From NCBI GenBank assembly GCA_947258885.1, contig CAMYKD010000023.1, forward strand, positions 1 through 64,000: DNA of 64,000 nucleotides. Reading direction: 5' to 3'. Every line of letters starts with the position of its first letter. Within the stretch, counting starts at the first letter, position 1. This document shows, one piece after another, positions 1-11,696 of the stretch. A model generated the notes under the pieces. That model was not told where the DNA came from. It saw only the letters and a program-made list of their open reading frames with translations, and did no database searches. Origin of the DNA: an uncultured Kiloniellales bacterium (GTDB lineage Bacteria > Pseudomonadota > Alphaproteobacteria > Kiloniellales > JAKSDN01). The position numbers and the translations under genes are program-made.

Positions 1-690
1 TTAATGGCTGGTGATCAGGCGGGCGAAGCGGACCGGGATGATCTCCCTGGTGTGCAGCCGGCCGCTGTCGTCCTTGTCGACGCACATCAACTGCTGCTCG
101 TCCTCGAGGCCGGCGGGGATCACCATCCGGCCGCCGGGCTTGAGCTGCTGGATCAGCGCGGGCGGGATCAGCTCCGGGGCAGCCGCGACGATCACCTTGT
201 CGTAGGGCGCGTGCTGCGGCCAGCCGAGCGAGCCGTCGCCGACGCGAAACTGGATGTTCTCGTACCCCGCGGCGATCAGCCGGCCGCGCCCCTCCTGCGC
301 CAGCTCCTCGAGCAGCTCGACGGTGTAGACCTGCCCGGCCAGCTCGGCGGCGATGGCCGCTTGATAGCCCAGCCCGGTGCCGATCTCCAAGACCCTGTCG
401 CCCTCTTCGATCCCGAGAAGGTCGGTCATGAGGGCGACGATGAAGGGCTGGGAAATGGTCTTGCCGCAGCCGATCGGCAGGGGCGTGTTGGCGTAGGCGA
501 CGGGCCGCAGCTCGAAGGGAACGAAATCGTGACGCCGCACCTTGGCCATCGCCGCCATGACCCGGTCGTCCAGCCGGGCCCGGTCGATCTGATCGGCGCT
601 GAGGAGCACATAGGCGGCGATCATCTCCACCATCGCCCGGCGTTCGGCGGCATAGTCCGGTGCTTCCGATTCGGCCATCTGTCCGCTCAC
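1..690 (-). CDS. pcm: Protein-L-isoaspartate O-methyltransferase family protein
   Basis: This 229-residue protein should methylate L-isoaspartyl residues in damaged proteins with S-adenosylmethionine, acting in the cytosol. The SAM-binding motif I (VLEIGTGLGYQAA) lies near residues 100-112, preceded by the family signature GKTISQPFIVALM near 76-88 that contributes to substrate binding. The C-terminal part carries the Rossmann-fold strand ending in GRMVIPAG. Length matches the Pcm family. The stop codon lies on the first three bases of the window, so the gene is complete. The neighbour upstream is divergent across about 350 bp. The assignment to the family is firm; the exact substrate is inferred. 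Confidence 0.9.
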   Translation of the reverse strand: MSGQMAESEAPDYAAERRAMVEMIAAYVLLSADQIDRARLDDRVMAAMAKVRRHDFVPFELRPVAYANTPLPIGCGKTISQPFIVALMTDLLGIEEGDRVLEIGTGLGYQAAIAAELAGQVYTVELLEELAQEGRGRLIAAGYENIQFRVGDGSLGWPQHAPYDKVIVAAAPELIPPALIQQLKPGGRMVIPAGLEDEQQLMCVDKDDSGRLHTREIIPVRFARLITSH

Positions 691-1039
691 CGATCCGCGC
701 TCGACGGACGCCGCGGCGTCCCGGCGGCACCCGTCATCGAAGCACAGCGCGAAGCGCCGCGCAATGCGCGAACGCGCCCGGTCGTCTCTCGCCCTGCATT
801 TGCAGGTGCCGAGGGCTGAAACGAACTTTCGTGTCCGCCCACCCTCCGAGACCGGTCATCGTTCCGGCGCGGCGATCGACTCCGAAAATCGTTCCAGGGA
901 TCCGTGCTCTTGCTCTGAAAATACCGCTTGAGGTGATCGCCCCTCGTCCTAACTCTATTGTTTCCGGGCGCGGTGCCGCGGCGGTCGAACCGCCGTACGA
1001 CCGCTGCTCGGAATTGCGTAACCGGGAGGAAAGAAATCG
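691..1039. other. Divergent intergenic region
   Basis: This stretch separates two divergently transcribed genes and must hold their promoters. The strongest visible element is a GGGAGGAAAG ribosome-binding site directly upstream of the hydrolase gene. I see no convincing small gene, repeat or RNA structure. Confidence 0.5.
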
Positions 1040-1783
1040 ATGAAGAGGCTTCTTTTGATTCTGGCGGCCGCTCTCATTCCGTCATCGGCATGGGCGGGCG
1101 AAGCGGTCGAATACAGCGTTGGCAGCGAGGCGTTCCAGGGCTACCGCGCGACGGCCTACGACGGCGCCTCGAAGGGGTTGGTCTTGATCATCCACGACTG
1201 GGACGGCCTGACCGACTACGAGGTCAAGCGCGCCGAGATGCTGGCTGGAATGGGCTACGACGCCTTCGCCGTCGACCTTTACGGCAAGGGCAACCGGCCG
1301 GTGGAGACGGGCGCCAAGAAGGCCGAGACGGGCAAGCTGTACAAGGACCGCGAGCGTATGCGGGCGCTGATCCTCGGCGGCCTCGAGGAAGCCCGCAAGG
1401 CCAGCGCCGGCAAGGCCGTGGTGATGGGCTACTGCTTCGGCGGCGCGGCAACGCTCGAGCTCGCCCGCTCCGGTAAGGCCGGGGATATTGCCGGCTATGC
1501 GACCTTCCATGGCGGCCTGTCGACGCCGCAAGGTCAGAGCTACCCGAAGCGCACGCCACCGCTGCTGATCGCGCATGGCGGCGCCGACACGGCGATCACC
1601 ATGGACGACGTCGCCGCCCTGTCGAACGAGCTGGAATCCGCCGGCGTTCCGTACGAGATCCAGGTCTATTCGGGCGCGCCGCACGCCTTCACCGTCTTCG
1701 GCTCCAACCGTTACCGCAAGACGGCGGACAAGCAGTCCTGGGACGCGTTCAGCGCCTTTCTCAGGACAAATCTGGGAGGCTGA
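1040..1783 (+). CDS. Exported dienelactone hydrolase family protein
   Basis: A 247-residue alpha/beta hydrolase of the dienelactone hydrolase family. It starts with a signal peptide (cleavage expected after SAWA, about residue 19), so it probably works in the periplasm. The nucleophile motif GYCFGG places the catalytic Cys at residue 132; an Asp in GGADTAI and a His in GAPHAFTVFG complete the Cys-Asp-His triad. A strong GGGAGGAAAG ribosome-binding site supports the start. The gene stands alone and converges on the next gene, with a GC-rich hairpin between them. The natural ester or lactone substrate cannot be read from the sequence. Confidence 0.85.
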   Translation: MKRLLLILAAALIPSSAWAGEAVEYSVGSEAFQGYRATAYDGASKGLVLIIHDWDGLTDYEVKRAEMLAGMGYDAFAVDLYGKGNRPVETGAKKAETGKLYKDRERMRALILGGLEEARKASAGKAVVMGYCFGGAATLELARSGKAGDIAGYATFHGGLSTPQGQSYPKRTPPLLIAHGGADTAITMDDVAALSNELESAGVPYEIQVYSGAPHAFTVFGSNRYRKTADKQSWDAFSAFLRTNLGG

Positions 1784-1804
1784 TTCCGGTCCAGCACGGC
1801 TGAA

Positions 1805-1834
1805 GCGGCGGCGGTTCTCGGGAGCCGCCGCCGT
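1805..1834. terminator. GC-rich hairpin between convergent genes
   Basis: Nine-base perfect stem (CGGCGGCGG at 1806-1814, CCGCCGCCG at 1825-1833) with a ten-base loop, placed between two convergent stop codons. There is no U-run on either side, so it may be a bidirectional intrinsic terminator of low efficiency or an RNA 3'-end stabiliser. Confidence 0.55.
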
Positions 1835-1836
1835 GC

Positions 1837-2220
1837 TCAGCAGGTCGAGTGGAACAGGCCGGCGACGCGTTCGGTCTCGCGCAGCTCGTTGTAGCGCAGG
1901 ACCGCCTGCTCGCTCTGGAGCACGTGGGCGGCAACGCCCCGGCCCTCCAGCAGCTCCAGGGTCTCGGGACAGACCTGGAGGCGCCCCAGGATGCCCTTCG
2001 ACAGCACGACGGCCGTGGCGCCCCGCTCCAGGAGCTCCGCCACGTCGGTGGGCTGGATCCCGGGCTCGTGGCGGGTGCCGGTCTCGCGCCAGTCCCAGGC
2101 CCGCGCGCCACCGGGAAACAGCTTGGCGTCCTTGAACGTCCCTTCGCCCTCGACCTCCAGGCGCCCCCAGGAGAGCCGCGCGATGCGCGGTGAAACGGTC
2201 TGCTCCGCCATGGTCGGCAC
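1837..2220 (-). CDS. Mth938-like domain protein (AAMDC type)
   Basis: This 127-residue protein is a single Mth938-like domain. The diagnostic core reads WDWRETGTRHEPGIQ near residues 42-56, followed by the DVAELLERG helix and the VVLSKGILGRLQV strand. Family members are small soluble proteins often found near respiratory-complex or secretion genes; the molecular role is not established. A second in-frame ATG at residue 4 is an alternative start. It stands alone here, convergent with the hydrolase gene and divergent from the GcvT-SHMT fusion. Family call is confident, function unknown. Confidence 0.8.
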   Translation of the reverse strand: MPTMAEQTVSPRIARLSWGRLEVEGEGTFKDAKLFPGGARAWDWRETGTRHEPGIQPTDVAELLERGATAVVLSKGILGRLQVCPETLELLEGRGVAAHVLQSEQAVLRYNELRETERVAGLFHSTC

Positions 2221-2378
2221 CTCCGCAGCTACAGGGCGGTTCGTCTCCCCAGTCTATCTAGTCATTCTTCCAGAGCCTGCCCAGTGCGAGTTCTGGCCCT
2301 GATCGCGCCCGCCGGGTAAGATCGGGCCCGGGAATGGCCCAGAATCGGCCGAAACAACAGCTAGCCGGGTGGTACTCG

Positions 2379-5048
2379 ATGGTGCAGGAAGACCAGAGCG
2401 CGCTCAGAAAGACCGTTCTTCACGACTGGCACGCCGGCAGCGGCGCCAAGATGGTCGGGTTCGGCGGCTGGGACATGCCCGTCCAGTACAAGACCGGGAC
2501 CATCCGGGAGCATTTGGCCACGCGGCGGCACGCCGGCCTGTTCGACGTCTCCCACATGGGACGCTTCGCGTTCAGGGGGTCGGGCGCCGAGGGCTTCCTG
2601 CTGTCCGCCCTGACCAATAACGCCAAGGCGCTCGCCGCGCATCAGGCCCACTACACCTTCATCGCCAACGAGGCCGGCGGCGCGGTCGACGACGCCTACC
2701 TCTACAAGCTGGCGGACGACGACTTCCTGCTGGTCGTCAACGCCGCCAACCGCGAAAAGGATTGGCGCTGGCTCGAAGGGCACAAGGGCGCCGCCGATCT
2801 GGAGATGGCCGACATCAGCGAGGACCTCGGGATGGTCTCGCTTCAAGGTCCGCACGCCTCGGCCATTCTGGAGCAGATCGTCGACAAGGCGGAGCTGCCC
2901 GAGAACAAACGGAACCGCTTGAGCCGCGCCACGGTGGAGGGGCACGAGGTGATCGTCGCGCGCACCGGCTACACCGGCGAGGCGGTCGGCTTCGAGCTGT
3001 TCCCGGAACAGGCCCAGACGGTGGCGCTTTGGGAACGGCTGGTGGCGCGCGGGGCCGTCCCCGCGGGCCTGGGCGCCCGCGACTCGCTGCGCCTCGAGGC
3101 CGGCCTGCCGCTCTACGGCCACGAGCTGGGCGAGGACCCGGAGGGCCGCGAGATCCCGATCTTCGCCAACGCGATGGCGGCCTTCGCCGTCCGGGCCACC
3201 GGCGACGGCGATTACCTCGGCAAGGCGGCGCTCGACCGTCAACGCGCGGAGTTCACGCGGATCAAACGGGGCGAGATCGAAACCCCCGCGGAGAGGCGCG
3301 TGCTGACCCGCCTGGTCGAGCCGGTCGCCGTCTTCGCCGACCGGCGGCCGCTCAGGGCGGGGTTCAAGGTCACGTACGAGGACGCGCCGGCCGGCGTCGT
3401 GACCTCGGGAACCAGCGTGCCCTACTCCCGCTTCTACGGCGAGGGCATCACCGCCGTGCCGAGCGACGAGCACGATCTGCGGCCGATCGGCCTGGCGCTG
3501 ATCCGGTCGGACCTGCGCTACCGCACGGACCGGCCCGTCACACTCCAAGTGCTGGACGACAGGGGCAAAGCCATCGAGGCGGAGCTGGTCGAGAGGAACT
3601 TGTGGCCGACGGCGCCCTACACCAAGCCCTACACCGGGTTCCAGGCGCCCGTGAAGAAAGAGGGGATCGTGGTCGACAAGGTCGCCGGGCTGGCGTCCGG
3701 GTTACGGCAGGACGCGGAGCGCAACACGAAATGGAGACGCGAGGATTGCATCAACCTCATTCCCTCGGAGCAGCCGACCTCGCGCTACGTCGACGCGCTC
3801 AGCACGGCCGACCCCGCCGGGCGCTACAACGAGCACAACCGCCTGAAGGCGCTCGGCCCCGGCGCGCCCGACGTGCGCTACTACAAGGGCACCGCCTTCA
3901 TCATGGACAAGGAGGAGGAGCTCAAGGCCGCGCTGCGCGGCTTCTTCGGCTGCACCCAGGTCGAGCCCAGGGTGATCAGCGGCCAGATGGCCAACGACAC
4001 GGTCTACGACGCCTTCAAGCAGTTCAAGAACCGGCGCGAAAGAAGCCGCGCGCCCGCCCTGATCGGCCGGGTCCTGGTGCACGACCTCAACAAGGGCGGG
4101 CACCTCAGCGCGCAGACCACCGGCGCCTTGAAGAACTACGTCGCCAACGACCCCGAGACCGGGCACCCCGCGGTCGAGCACTTCCCGATCCGCGGCGACA
4201 ACCCGCACCGGATCGACATCGAGGCGACCAAGCAGCTGATCGCCAAGACGCGGCCCGAGCTTCTGGTCTTCGGGCGCAGCGTCATCATCCAGACGGAGCC
4301 GGTCCGCGAAATCGCCGAGTTCATCTTCGACGAGTTCGGCCGGGACAACCCGCGGCGCCCCTTCATCCTGTACGACGGCGCCCATGTCCTCGGCCTGCTC
4401 GGCCCGCGCTTCCAGGCCCCGCTCGAGGAGGGCGCGGACATCGTCACCGGCTCGACGCACAAGACCTTCTTCGGCCCGCAGCGCGGCGTCATCCTGAGCA
4501 ACATCGAGCCCGGCTCCGCCTTCGAGGAGCTCTGGGGCTTCATCGAGTCGCGCGCCTTTCCCGGCCACGTGAGTAACCACCACCTGGGCACCCTGCTCGG
4601 CCTCTTGGGCGCGACCTACGAGATGCTGCGCTTCAAGGACGACTATCCGAAGCAGGTGATCGAGAACGCCAAGGCCTTCGCCCGGGCCCTGCACGACCAG
4701 GGCCTCGAGATCGAGGGCGACCCGGCCTGCGACTTCACCGAGACCCACCAGGTCCTGCTGAGGACCGCGCGCGCCAAAGGCGAGGTGATCGCCGACCGCC
4801 TGGAGGCGAACAACATCATCACGAATCCGCAGGCCTTCCACGACGATCCGAGCTTCGCCGCGGCCAGCGGCGTGCGGATGGGCGCGCAGGAGATGACCCG
4901 CTACGGCATGAAGCCGGACGATTTCCGCGCGCTGGCCGGTCTCGTGGCGGAGATCCTAAGGGACGGCGAGGACAAGCCGGCGGGCTTCTGGCAGGACAGT
5001 GTGGCGTCGCTGCGGAGCGGGTTCACGGAGATGCAGTACTGCTTCTGA
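2379..5048 (+). CDS. Aminomethyltransferase (GcvT)-serine hydroxymethyltransferase fusion
   Basis: One continuous frame encodes two folate enzymes. Residue numbers here count from an upstream in-frame ATG at 2334; the ATG at 2379 (residue 16) is preferred because a GGTGG sequence precedes it. Residues about 25-435 are a GcvT domain: DVSHMG at 71-76, GGAVDD at 115-120 with the conserved Asp, and the RLEAGLPLYGHEL signature near 253-265. Residues about 450-904 are a divergent serine hydroxymethyltransferase: INLIPSEQ near 473, DGAHVLGL at 681-688 (PLP-ring Asp681 and His684) and STHKTF with the PLP lysine at 710. GcvT transfers the aminomethyl group of glycine to tetrahydrofolate and SHMT interconverts glycine and serine, so the fusion could channel methylene-tetrahydrofolate. 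No gcvH or gcvP is in the window. Confidence 0.85.
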   Translation: MVQEDQSALRKTVLHDWHAGSGAKMVGFGGWDMPVQYKTGTIREHLATRRHAGLFDVSHMGRFAFRGSGAEGFLLSALTNNAKALAAHQAHYTFIANEAGGAVDDAYLYKLADDDFLLVVNAANREKDWRWLEGHKGAADLEMADISEDLGMVSLQGPHASAILEQIVDKAELPENKRNRLSRATVEGHEVIVARTGYTGEAVGFELFPEQAQTVALWERLVARGAVPAGLGARDSLRLEAGLPLYGHELGEDPEGREIPIFANAMAAFAVRATGDGDYLGKAALDRQRAEFTRIKRGEIETPAERRVLTRLVEPVAVFADRRPLRAGFKVTYEDAPAGVVTSGTSVPYSRFYGEGITAVPSDEHDLRPIGLALIRSDLRYRTDRPVTLQVLDDRGKAIEAELVERNLWPTAPYTKPYTGFQAPVKKEGIVVDKVAGLASGLRQDAERNTKWRREDCINLIPSEQPTSRYVDALSTADPAGRYNEHNRLKALGPGAPDVRYYKGTAFIMDKEEELKAALRGFFGCTQVEPRVISGQMANDTVYDAFKQFKNRRERSRAPALIGRVLVHDLNKGGHLSAQTTGALKNYVANDPETGHPAVEHFPIRGDNPHRIDIEATKQLIAKTRPELLVFGRSVIIQTEPVREIAEFIFDEFGRDNPRRPFILYDGAHVLGLLGPRFQAPLEEGADIVTGSTHKTFFGPQRGVILSNIEPGSAFEELWGFIESRAFPGHVSNHHLGTLLGLLGATYEMLRFKDDYPKQVIENAKAFARALHDQGLEIEGDPACDFTETHQVLLRTARAKGEVIADRLEANNIITNPQAFHDDPSFAAASGVRMGAQEMTRYGMKPDDFRALAGLVAEILRDGEDKPAGFWQDSVASLRSGFTEMQYCF

Positions 5049-5072
5049 CGGCGGCGGCGCGGCATAAGCCCT

Positions 5073-5495
5073 TCACACAAGCTCCGCCTTGATCCTTTCG
5101 GCCAGCTCGCCGATCGCGGCCGTGTCGCCCGGCGTGATCTCCCAGTTCATGGCGAGCCCGTCTCCCGTTGCCCTGGGTATGACGTGCATGTGGAAGTGGA
5201 ACACCGACTGCGCGGCGGCCTTGCCGTTGCATTGCAGCAGGTTGAGGCCCCCGGGCAGAAGCGTCGCGCGCACCGCCGTCGCGACCCGGCGCGCCGTGCG
5301 CGCGGTCGCCGAGATCGCCTCGTCGGCGACGGTGTAGAGGTCCGAGAAGTGCTCCTTGGGGATGATCAGCGTATGGCCCGGCTGGACCGGGTTGATGTCC
5401 ATGAAGGCGAGCGTCTCCTCGTCCTCGAACAGCTTGATGCAGGGGATCTCGCTCGCGGCGATCTTGCAGAAGATACAGTCCGGATCACGCGCCAT
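5073..5495 (-). CDS. HIT family nucleotide-binding protein
   Basis: A 140-residue HIT-domain protein. The catalytic histidine triad is seen as FHFHMHVIPR near residues 119-128, and the N-terminal CIFCKIAASEIP segment is typical of the HINT/Fhit branch that hydrolyses AMP or ADP conjugates. Length is normal for the family. It converges on the GcvT-SHMT fusion with only 24 bases between the stop codons. The physiological substrate is unknown. Confidence 0.9.
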   Translation of the reverse strand: MARDPDCIFCKIAASEIPCIKLFEDEETLAFMDINPVQPGHTLIIPKEHFSDLYTVADEAISATARTARRVATAVRATLLPGGLNLLQCNGKAAAQSVFHFHMHVIPRATGDGLAMNWEITPGDTAAIGELAERIKAELV

Positions 5496-5563
5496 GGCCG
5501 GCCTCCCTGTGGTTCACGCAGGCGCATTGTCGCAATGCCCGGCCCGCTCGGCAAGCCGTCCGC

Positions 5564-6155
5564 TCAGCGGCCGATCAGCCCTTCGGCTTCCAGCACGGCG
5601 TAGAGGGCCGCGCGGGTCATGCCAGGCCGCAGCGCCCAGGTCGTCGCGGGTCATGATCTGGGCGCCGGTTGTCACGTAGTTGCGCGCGATCAGGCGCACC
5701 GCCGGCTGGGCGTAGCAGCCGGCCGCCTTGGCGCGGGCCTGGTAGGCCTCGAGGCCCCTCAAGCCCCCCGGCGCCATCATGAACTCGACGAACGCGCTGT
5801 TCACGCCGAGCGTGAAGTTGGGCCGGGGCACGCCGTGACCGCGGAGCCGCTCGATCGGCGGCAACAGGCGGATCCGGTGCCGGCCCAGCGCCTTGCCGCC
5901 GTGGATCTCGGCCACGATCTCCTCGACCAGCGCCCGCTCGCCCTCGCGGTAGAGGATCACCGCGATGTCCGAGTCCTACTTGGCGATCCGGTCGCCGGTC
6001 AGATAGGTGTCGGACTCGGGCAGGAAGAGGTACTTCTCGATCGCGGCCCGGGCAACGGCGGGCCTATCCTCCGCCCGCCCGTCGGTGCCCACCAGGATGC
6101 AAAGCGCAACCGACAGGCAGAGAACGGCGTTCGAGATCGCGGAGCGGCGTGGCAT
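5564..6155 (-). pseudogene. Broken gene for a secreted protein of unknown family
   Basis: Reading the - strand from an ATG at 6155 gives a signal-peptide-like start (MPRRSAISNAVLCLSVALC) and then a soluble sequence. An in-frame amber codon sits at 5978-5976, after LTGDRIAK. The same frame stays open beyond it (DSDIAVILYREGERALVEEI) to about 5640. There a one-base frame change is needed to read a plausible ending, LRPGMTRAALYAVLEAEGL, with its stop at 5566-5564. Two lesions in about 200 codons point to a decaying gene, although either could be a sequencing error. I do not recognise the family; a translation restart at 5960 could still make a 148-residue piece. Confidence 0.65.
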
Positions 6156-6255
6156 GGGACGATACGACTTCGTTCGTCATGCAGGCATGTTCTCGGGCGG
6201 GAGTGTGCCACGTTGCCGCCGGCCCGCGCGACCAGCGCCCTGCCCGGGCCGCGTA

Positions 6256-6840
6256 TCAGCCGAGTTCCCGCCCCGCGGCGATGAGATCGGCGAGCCGCCG
6301 GGTACGGACCGAGGCGATCAGCAGCATGTCGACGGACTGGCCTTCGACAGTGACCGGCAGGATCAGCCGCCGGTAGAGGACCATCCGGTAGTCGTAGACC
6401 GCGCGCACCAGCTGATAGTGCGCCTCGCCGCTCGTCAGGGCGGTCAGGCAGGTCGCCAGCAGGTGATCGCGATACCAGTCCGGCTGGATGCGTTCTATGT
6501 AGCGCCCCTTGACGAAGCCGAAGCCGGGGTTGGCGATCTCCTCGCCGGTCAGGCGGATCTGGAGCGCGGGGACCGCCTCGCGCCGCCGGTCGATCAGGGC
6601 GAGGTGCGGCAGGGCCGAGGGGCAGAGTTCGGGGCGAAAGTCCGCGCGGCTCAGCCAGGGCCGGCCCTGGCGGGCGCCCTCCCAGTGATCGAAGAGCTGG
6701 CGCAGTCTTCTTTCGTCGATCCCGGCCGGGTCGAGGTCGATCGACCCGATGCCGTCGGGATCCAGGACCTCTTCCAGCTCGGGCTCGTGCGCCGACCGGT
6801 ACGGCGCGCGCTTTCTCGACGAGAAATAGTGAAGCTGCAC
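6256..6840 (-). CDS. PAS domain protein (PAS_5 type)
   Basis: A 194-residue cytosolic protein with the layout of the small alphaproteobacterial PAS_5 family. It has WEGARQGRPWLSRADFRP near residues 53-70, then a LPHLALIDRRRE strand, the RLTGEEIA motif near 95-102, and a C-terminal beta segment (YRRLILPVTVEGQSVDMLL). No output domain is attached, so it probably acts as a free-standing sensor or partner module. The short AT-rich gap upstream (6841-6926) separates it from ppdK, whose 3' end lies there on the same strand. Ligand and partner are unknown. Confidence 0.75.
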   Translation of the reverse strand: MQLHYFSSRKRAPYRSAHEPELEEVLDPDGIGSIDLDPAGIDERRLRQLFDHWEGARQGRPWLSRADFRPELCPSALPHLALIDRRREAVPALQIRLTGEEIANPGFGFVKGRYIERIQPDWYRDHLLATCLTALTSGEAHYQLVRAVYDYRMVLYRRLILPVTVEGQSVDMLLIASVRTRRLADLIAAGRELG

Positions 6841-6926
6841 TGTTCGAATTCGTTATAAATGTATTGTGTTAGTCTGAAAGTATATCGCCCTTCGTGCTCA
6901 ATGCAACGGCGCTTTCCTCGCGAATT

Positions 6927-9593
<2,667 letters not shown>

Positions 9594-9616
9594 GGCCCCG
9601 TGCTCGTCCTTCTTTC

Positions 9617-11695
9617 CTAGCCTTCGATCTTGGAGAAGTCCGCGACCCGGCCCAGGGTGGCGCCGATCCGCGCCAGCAGGTTGAGCCGGTTTTCGCGCAA
9701 CGCCCTATCGTCCGCATTCACGGTGACCTCGTCGAAAAACGCATCGACCGGCTGGCGCAAGCTGGCCAGCGCCGTCATGGCACCGGTAAAGTCTTCCCGG
9801 TCCAGCGCCGGCCCGGCGCTCTGGGCGGCCTCGTCCAGCGCCTCGTACAACGCGTGTTCCTCGGCCTGGACGAAGCGCCCGGCGTCGGACCCGCCATTGT
9901 AGTCCGCTTTGTCCTTCTTGGACTCGATGCGCACGATGTTGGCGGCGCGCCGGTAGGCGACCAGCAGGTTGGCGCCGTCCTCGCTGCCGAGGAAGTCCTC
10001 CAGCGCCCGCACCCGGTCGAGCAGCCGCACCAGGTCGTCCTCGCCGCCCAGCGCGAAGACCGCGGAGATCAGGTCATGGCGCAGGCCCTTCTCGCGCAAC
10101 GCCACCTTGAGGCGCTCGGCGAAGAAGTCGAGCAGAGGGGTGACCGCCGCAACACCGTCGAGGCCGCGGAAGGTCTGCTGGGCTGTCCGAAAAACCTCCC
10201 CGAGCGGAAGACGCAACTTGTTCTCGACGATCAGGCGGATCACGCCGAGCGCGGCGCGGCGCAGCGCGTAGGGGTCCTTCGATCCGGTCGGCGTCTCGCC
10301 GATCGCGAACATGCCGACAAGGGTGTCGGTCTTGTCGGCCAGGGCGACGGCGATCGAAACGGGGGTGTTCGGGCAGCGGTCGTTCGGCCCGAGCGGCGAA
10401 TAGTGCTCGGCGACCGCCTCGGCGACCTCGGTGTGCTCGCCGTCGTTCAGTGCGTAATAGCGGCCCATGACGCCCTGAAGTTCCGGAAACTCGCCGACCA
10501 TCCCGGTGACCAGGTCCGCCTTGGCCAGACGCGCCGCCGAACGCACCCGGTCGCGGTCGGCGCCCGGCACGTATTTCGCGATCTCGACGGCCAGGGTCTG
10601 CAGACGCGAGACCTTCTCGGCCAAGCTGCCGAGCTTTGCGTGGAACACGATCTCCTTCAGCGCCGGCACGCGTTCGGCCAGAGGCTCCTTGCGGTCCTGG
10701 TCCCAGAAGAAGCGGGCGTCGGCCAGGCGCGCGCGCAGCACGCGCTCGTTTCCGGCGACGATTGCCTTGCCGCCTTCCGCCGCCTCCATGTTGGCGACGA
10801 CGATGAAACGCCCGGCCAGATGACCTTCGTCGTCAAGGGTCGAGAAGTATTTCTGGTGATGGCGCATCGCGGTCGTCAGCACTTCGGCCGGCAGGTCCAT
10901 AAAGGCCTCGTCGATGGAGCCGATCAAGGGCACAGGCCATTCCACAAGTCCGGCGACCTCGTCCAGCAGGGCCGGATCGTCCTTGACCGTCAGGCCCTCC
11001 GCCTGGGCGAGCCTCGTTGCCCCTTCCACGATGATGGACTTGCGTTCCTCGCGGTCGAGGATGACCTTGGCCGCATACAGCTTCTTCTCGTAGTCGGCGA
11101 AGGACGTGACCGCAAAGGTCTCCGGGGCCAGAAAACGGTGGCCGAGGGTGCGATTGCCGACAATCACTTTCGTACCCCCATCGGCCTCGAAGCGGCCGCC
11201 GAACGCCTGTCCGGCGAAGACCGCCAGGATGGAATGAAGCGGCCGCACCCAGCGGAAATCGCCGTCGGCCCAGCGCATGGATTTTGGCCAGGTTAGGGCC
11301 TGTACGGCCTGCTGAACGCTGCCCGGCAGGATGTCGGCCGTCGGCCGCCCCGTCACGTGCCGGACCGCGAAGTAGAACGCGCCCTTGTCGGTCTCCCGGA
11401 CCTCGGCCTGGTCGACCGACTTGAGGCCGTTGGCCTTCATGAAGCCCTGGAGCGCCTGCTCGGGGGCGCCGACCTTGGGGCCCTTCTTCTCTTCGGTGAC
11501 GTCCGGCTGCTTCTCCGGCAGGCCGTCGACCACGAGCGCGAGGCGGCGCGGCGTGGCGTAGGCCCGGGCCTCCGTGTAGTCCAGTCCGGCCGCCTTCAGC
11601 CTCTCCGTGACCAGGCGCCGCAGGTCCTCGGCGGCGCGCGCCTGCATCCGCGCCGGGATCTCCTCGGACAGCAGTTCGAGCAGCAGCTCGGCCAT
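9617..11695 (-). CDS. glyS: Glycine-tRNA ligase beta subunit
   Basis: A 692-residue beta subunit of the bacterial alpha2beta2 glycyl-tRNA synthetase. The start [17 protein letters not shown] is the family hallmark, followed by the [11 protein letters not shown] segment near residue 50 and the HD-like central region. The alpha subunit catalyses glycyl-adenylate formation, while beta mainly binds tRNA-Gly. The start codon lies one base after the glyQ stop codon, so the two subunits are translationally coupled, which suits a stoichiometric complex. Length and sequence are normal. Confidence 0.96.
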   Translation of the reverse strand: MAELLLELLSEEIPARMQARAAEDLRRLVTERLKAAGLDYTEARAYATPRRLALVVDGLPEKQPDVTEEKKGPKVGAPEQALQGFMKANGLKSVDQAEVRETDKGAFYFAVRHVTGRPTADILPGSVQQAVQALTWPKSMRWADGDFRWVRPLHSILAVFAGQAFGGRFEADGGTKVIVGNRTLGHRFLAPETFAVTSFADYEKKLYAAKVILDREERKSIIVEGATRLAQAEGLTVKDDPALLDEVAGLVEWPVPLIGSIDEAFMDLPAEVLTTAMRHHQKYFSTLDDEGHLAGRFIVVANMEAAEGGKAIVAGNERVLRARLADARFFWDQDRKEPLAERVPALKEIVFHAKLGSLAEKVSRLQTLAVEIAKYVPGADRDRVRSAARLAKADLVTGMVGEFPELQGVMGRYYALNDGEHTEVAEAVAEHYSPLGPNDRCPNTPVSIAVALADKTDTLVGMFAIGETPTGSKDPYALRRAALGVIRLIVENKLRLPLGEVFRTAQQTFRGLDGVAAVTPLLDFFAERLKVALREKGLRHDLISAVFALGGEDDLVRLLDRVRALEDFLGSEDGANLLVAYRRAANIVRIESKKDKADYNGGSDAGRFVQAEEHALYEALDEAAQSAGPALDREDFTGAMTALASLRQPVDAFFDEVTVNADDRALRENRLNLLARIGATLGRVADFSKIEG

Positions 11696-11696
11696 T

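Noticed and set aside
2221..2378. Possible glycine riboswitch before the GcvT-SHMT fusion
   Set aside because: The intergenic space is short and lacks the tandem aptamer-like stems; nothing convincing was seen.
2361..3548. Long antisense open frame within the GcvT-SHMT fusion
   Set aside because: It lies entirely opposite a gene with clear motifs, has no family resemblance, and is the expected result of high third-position GC.
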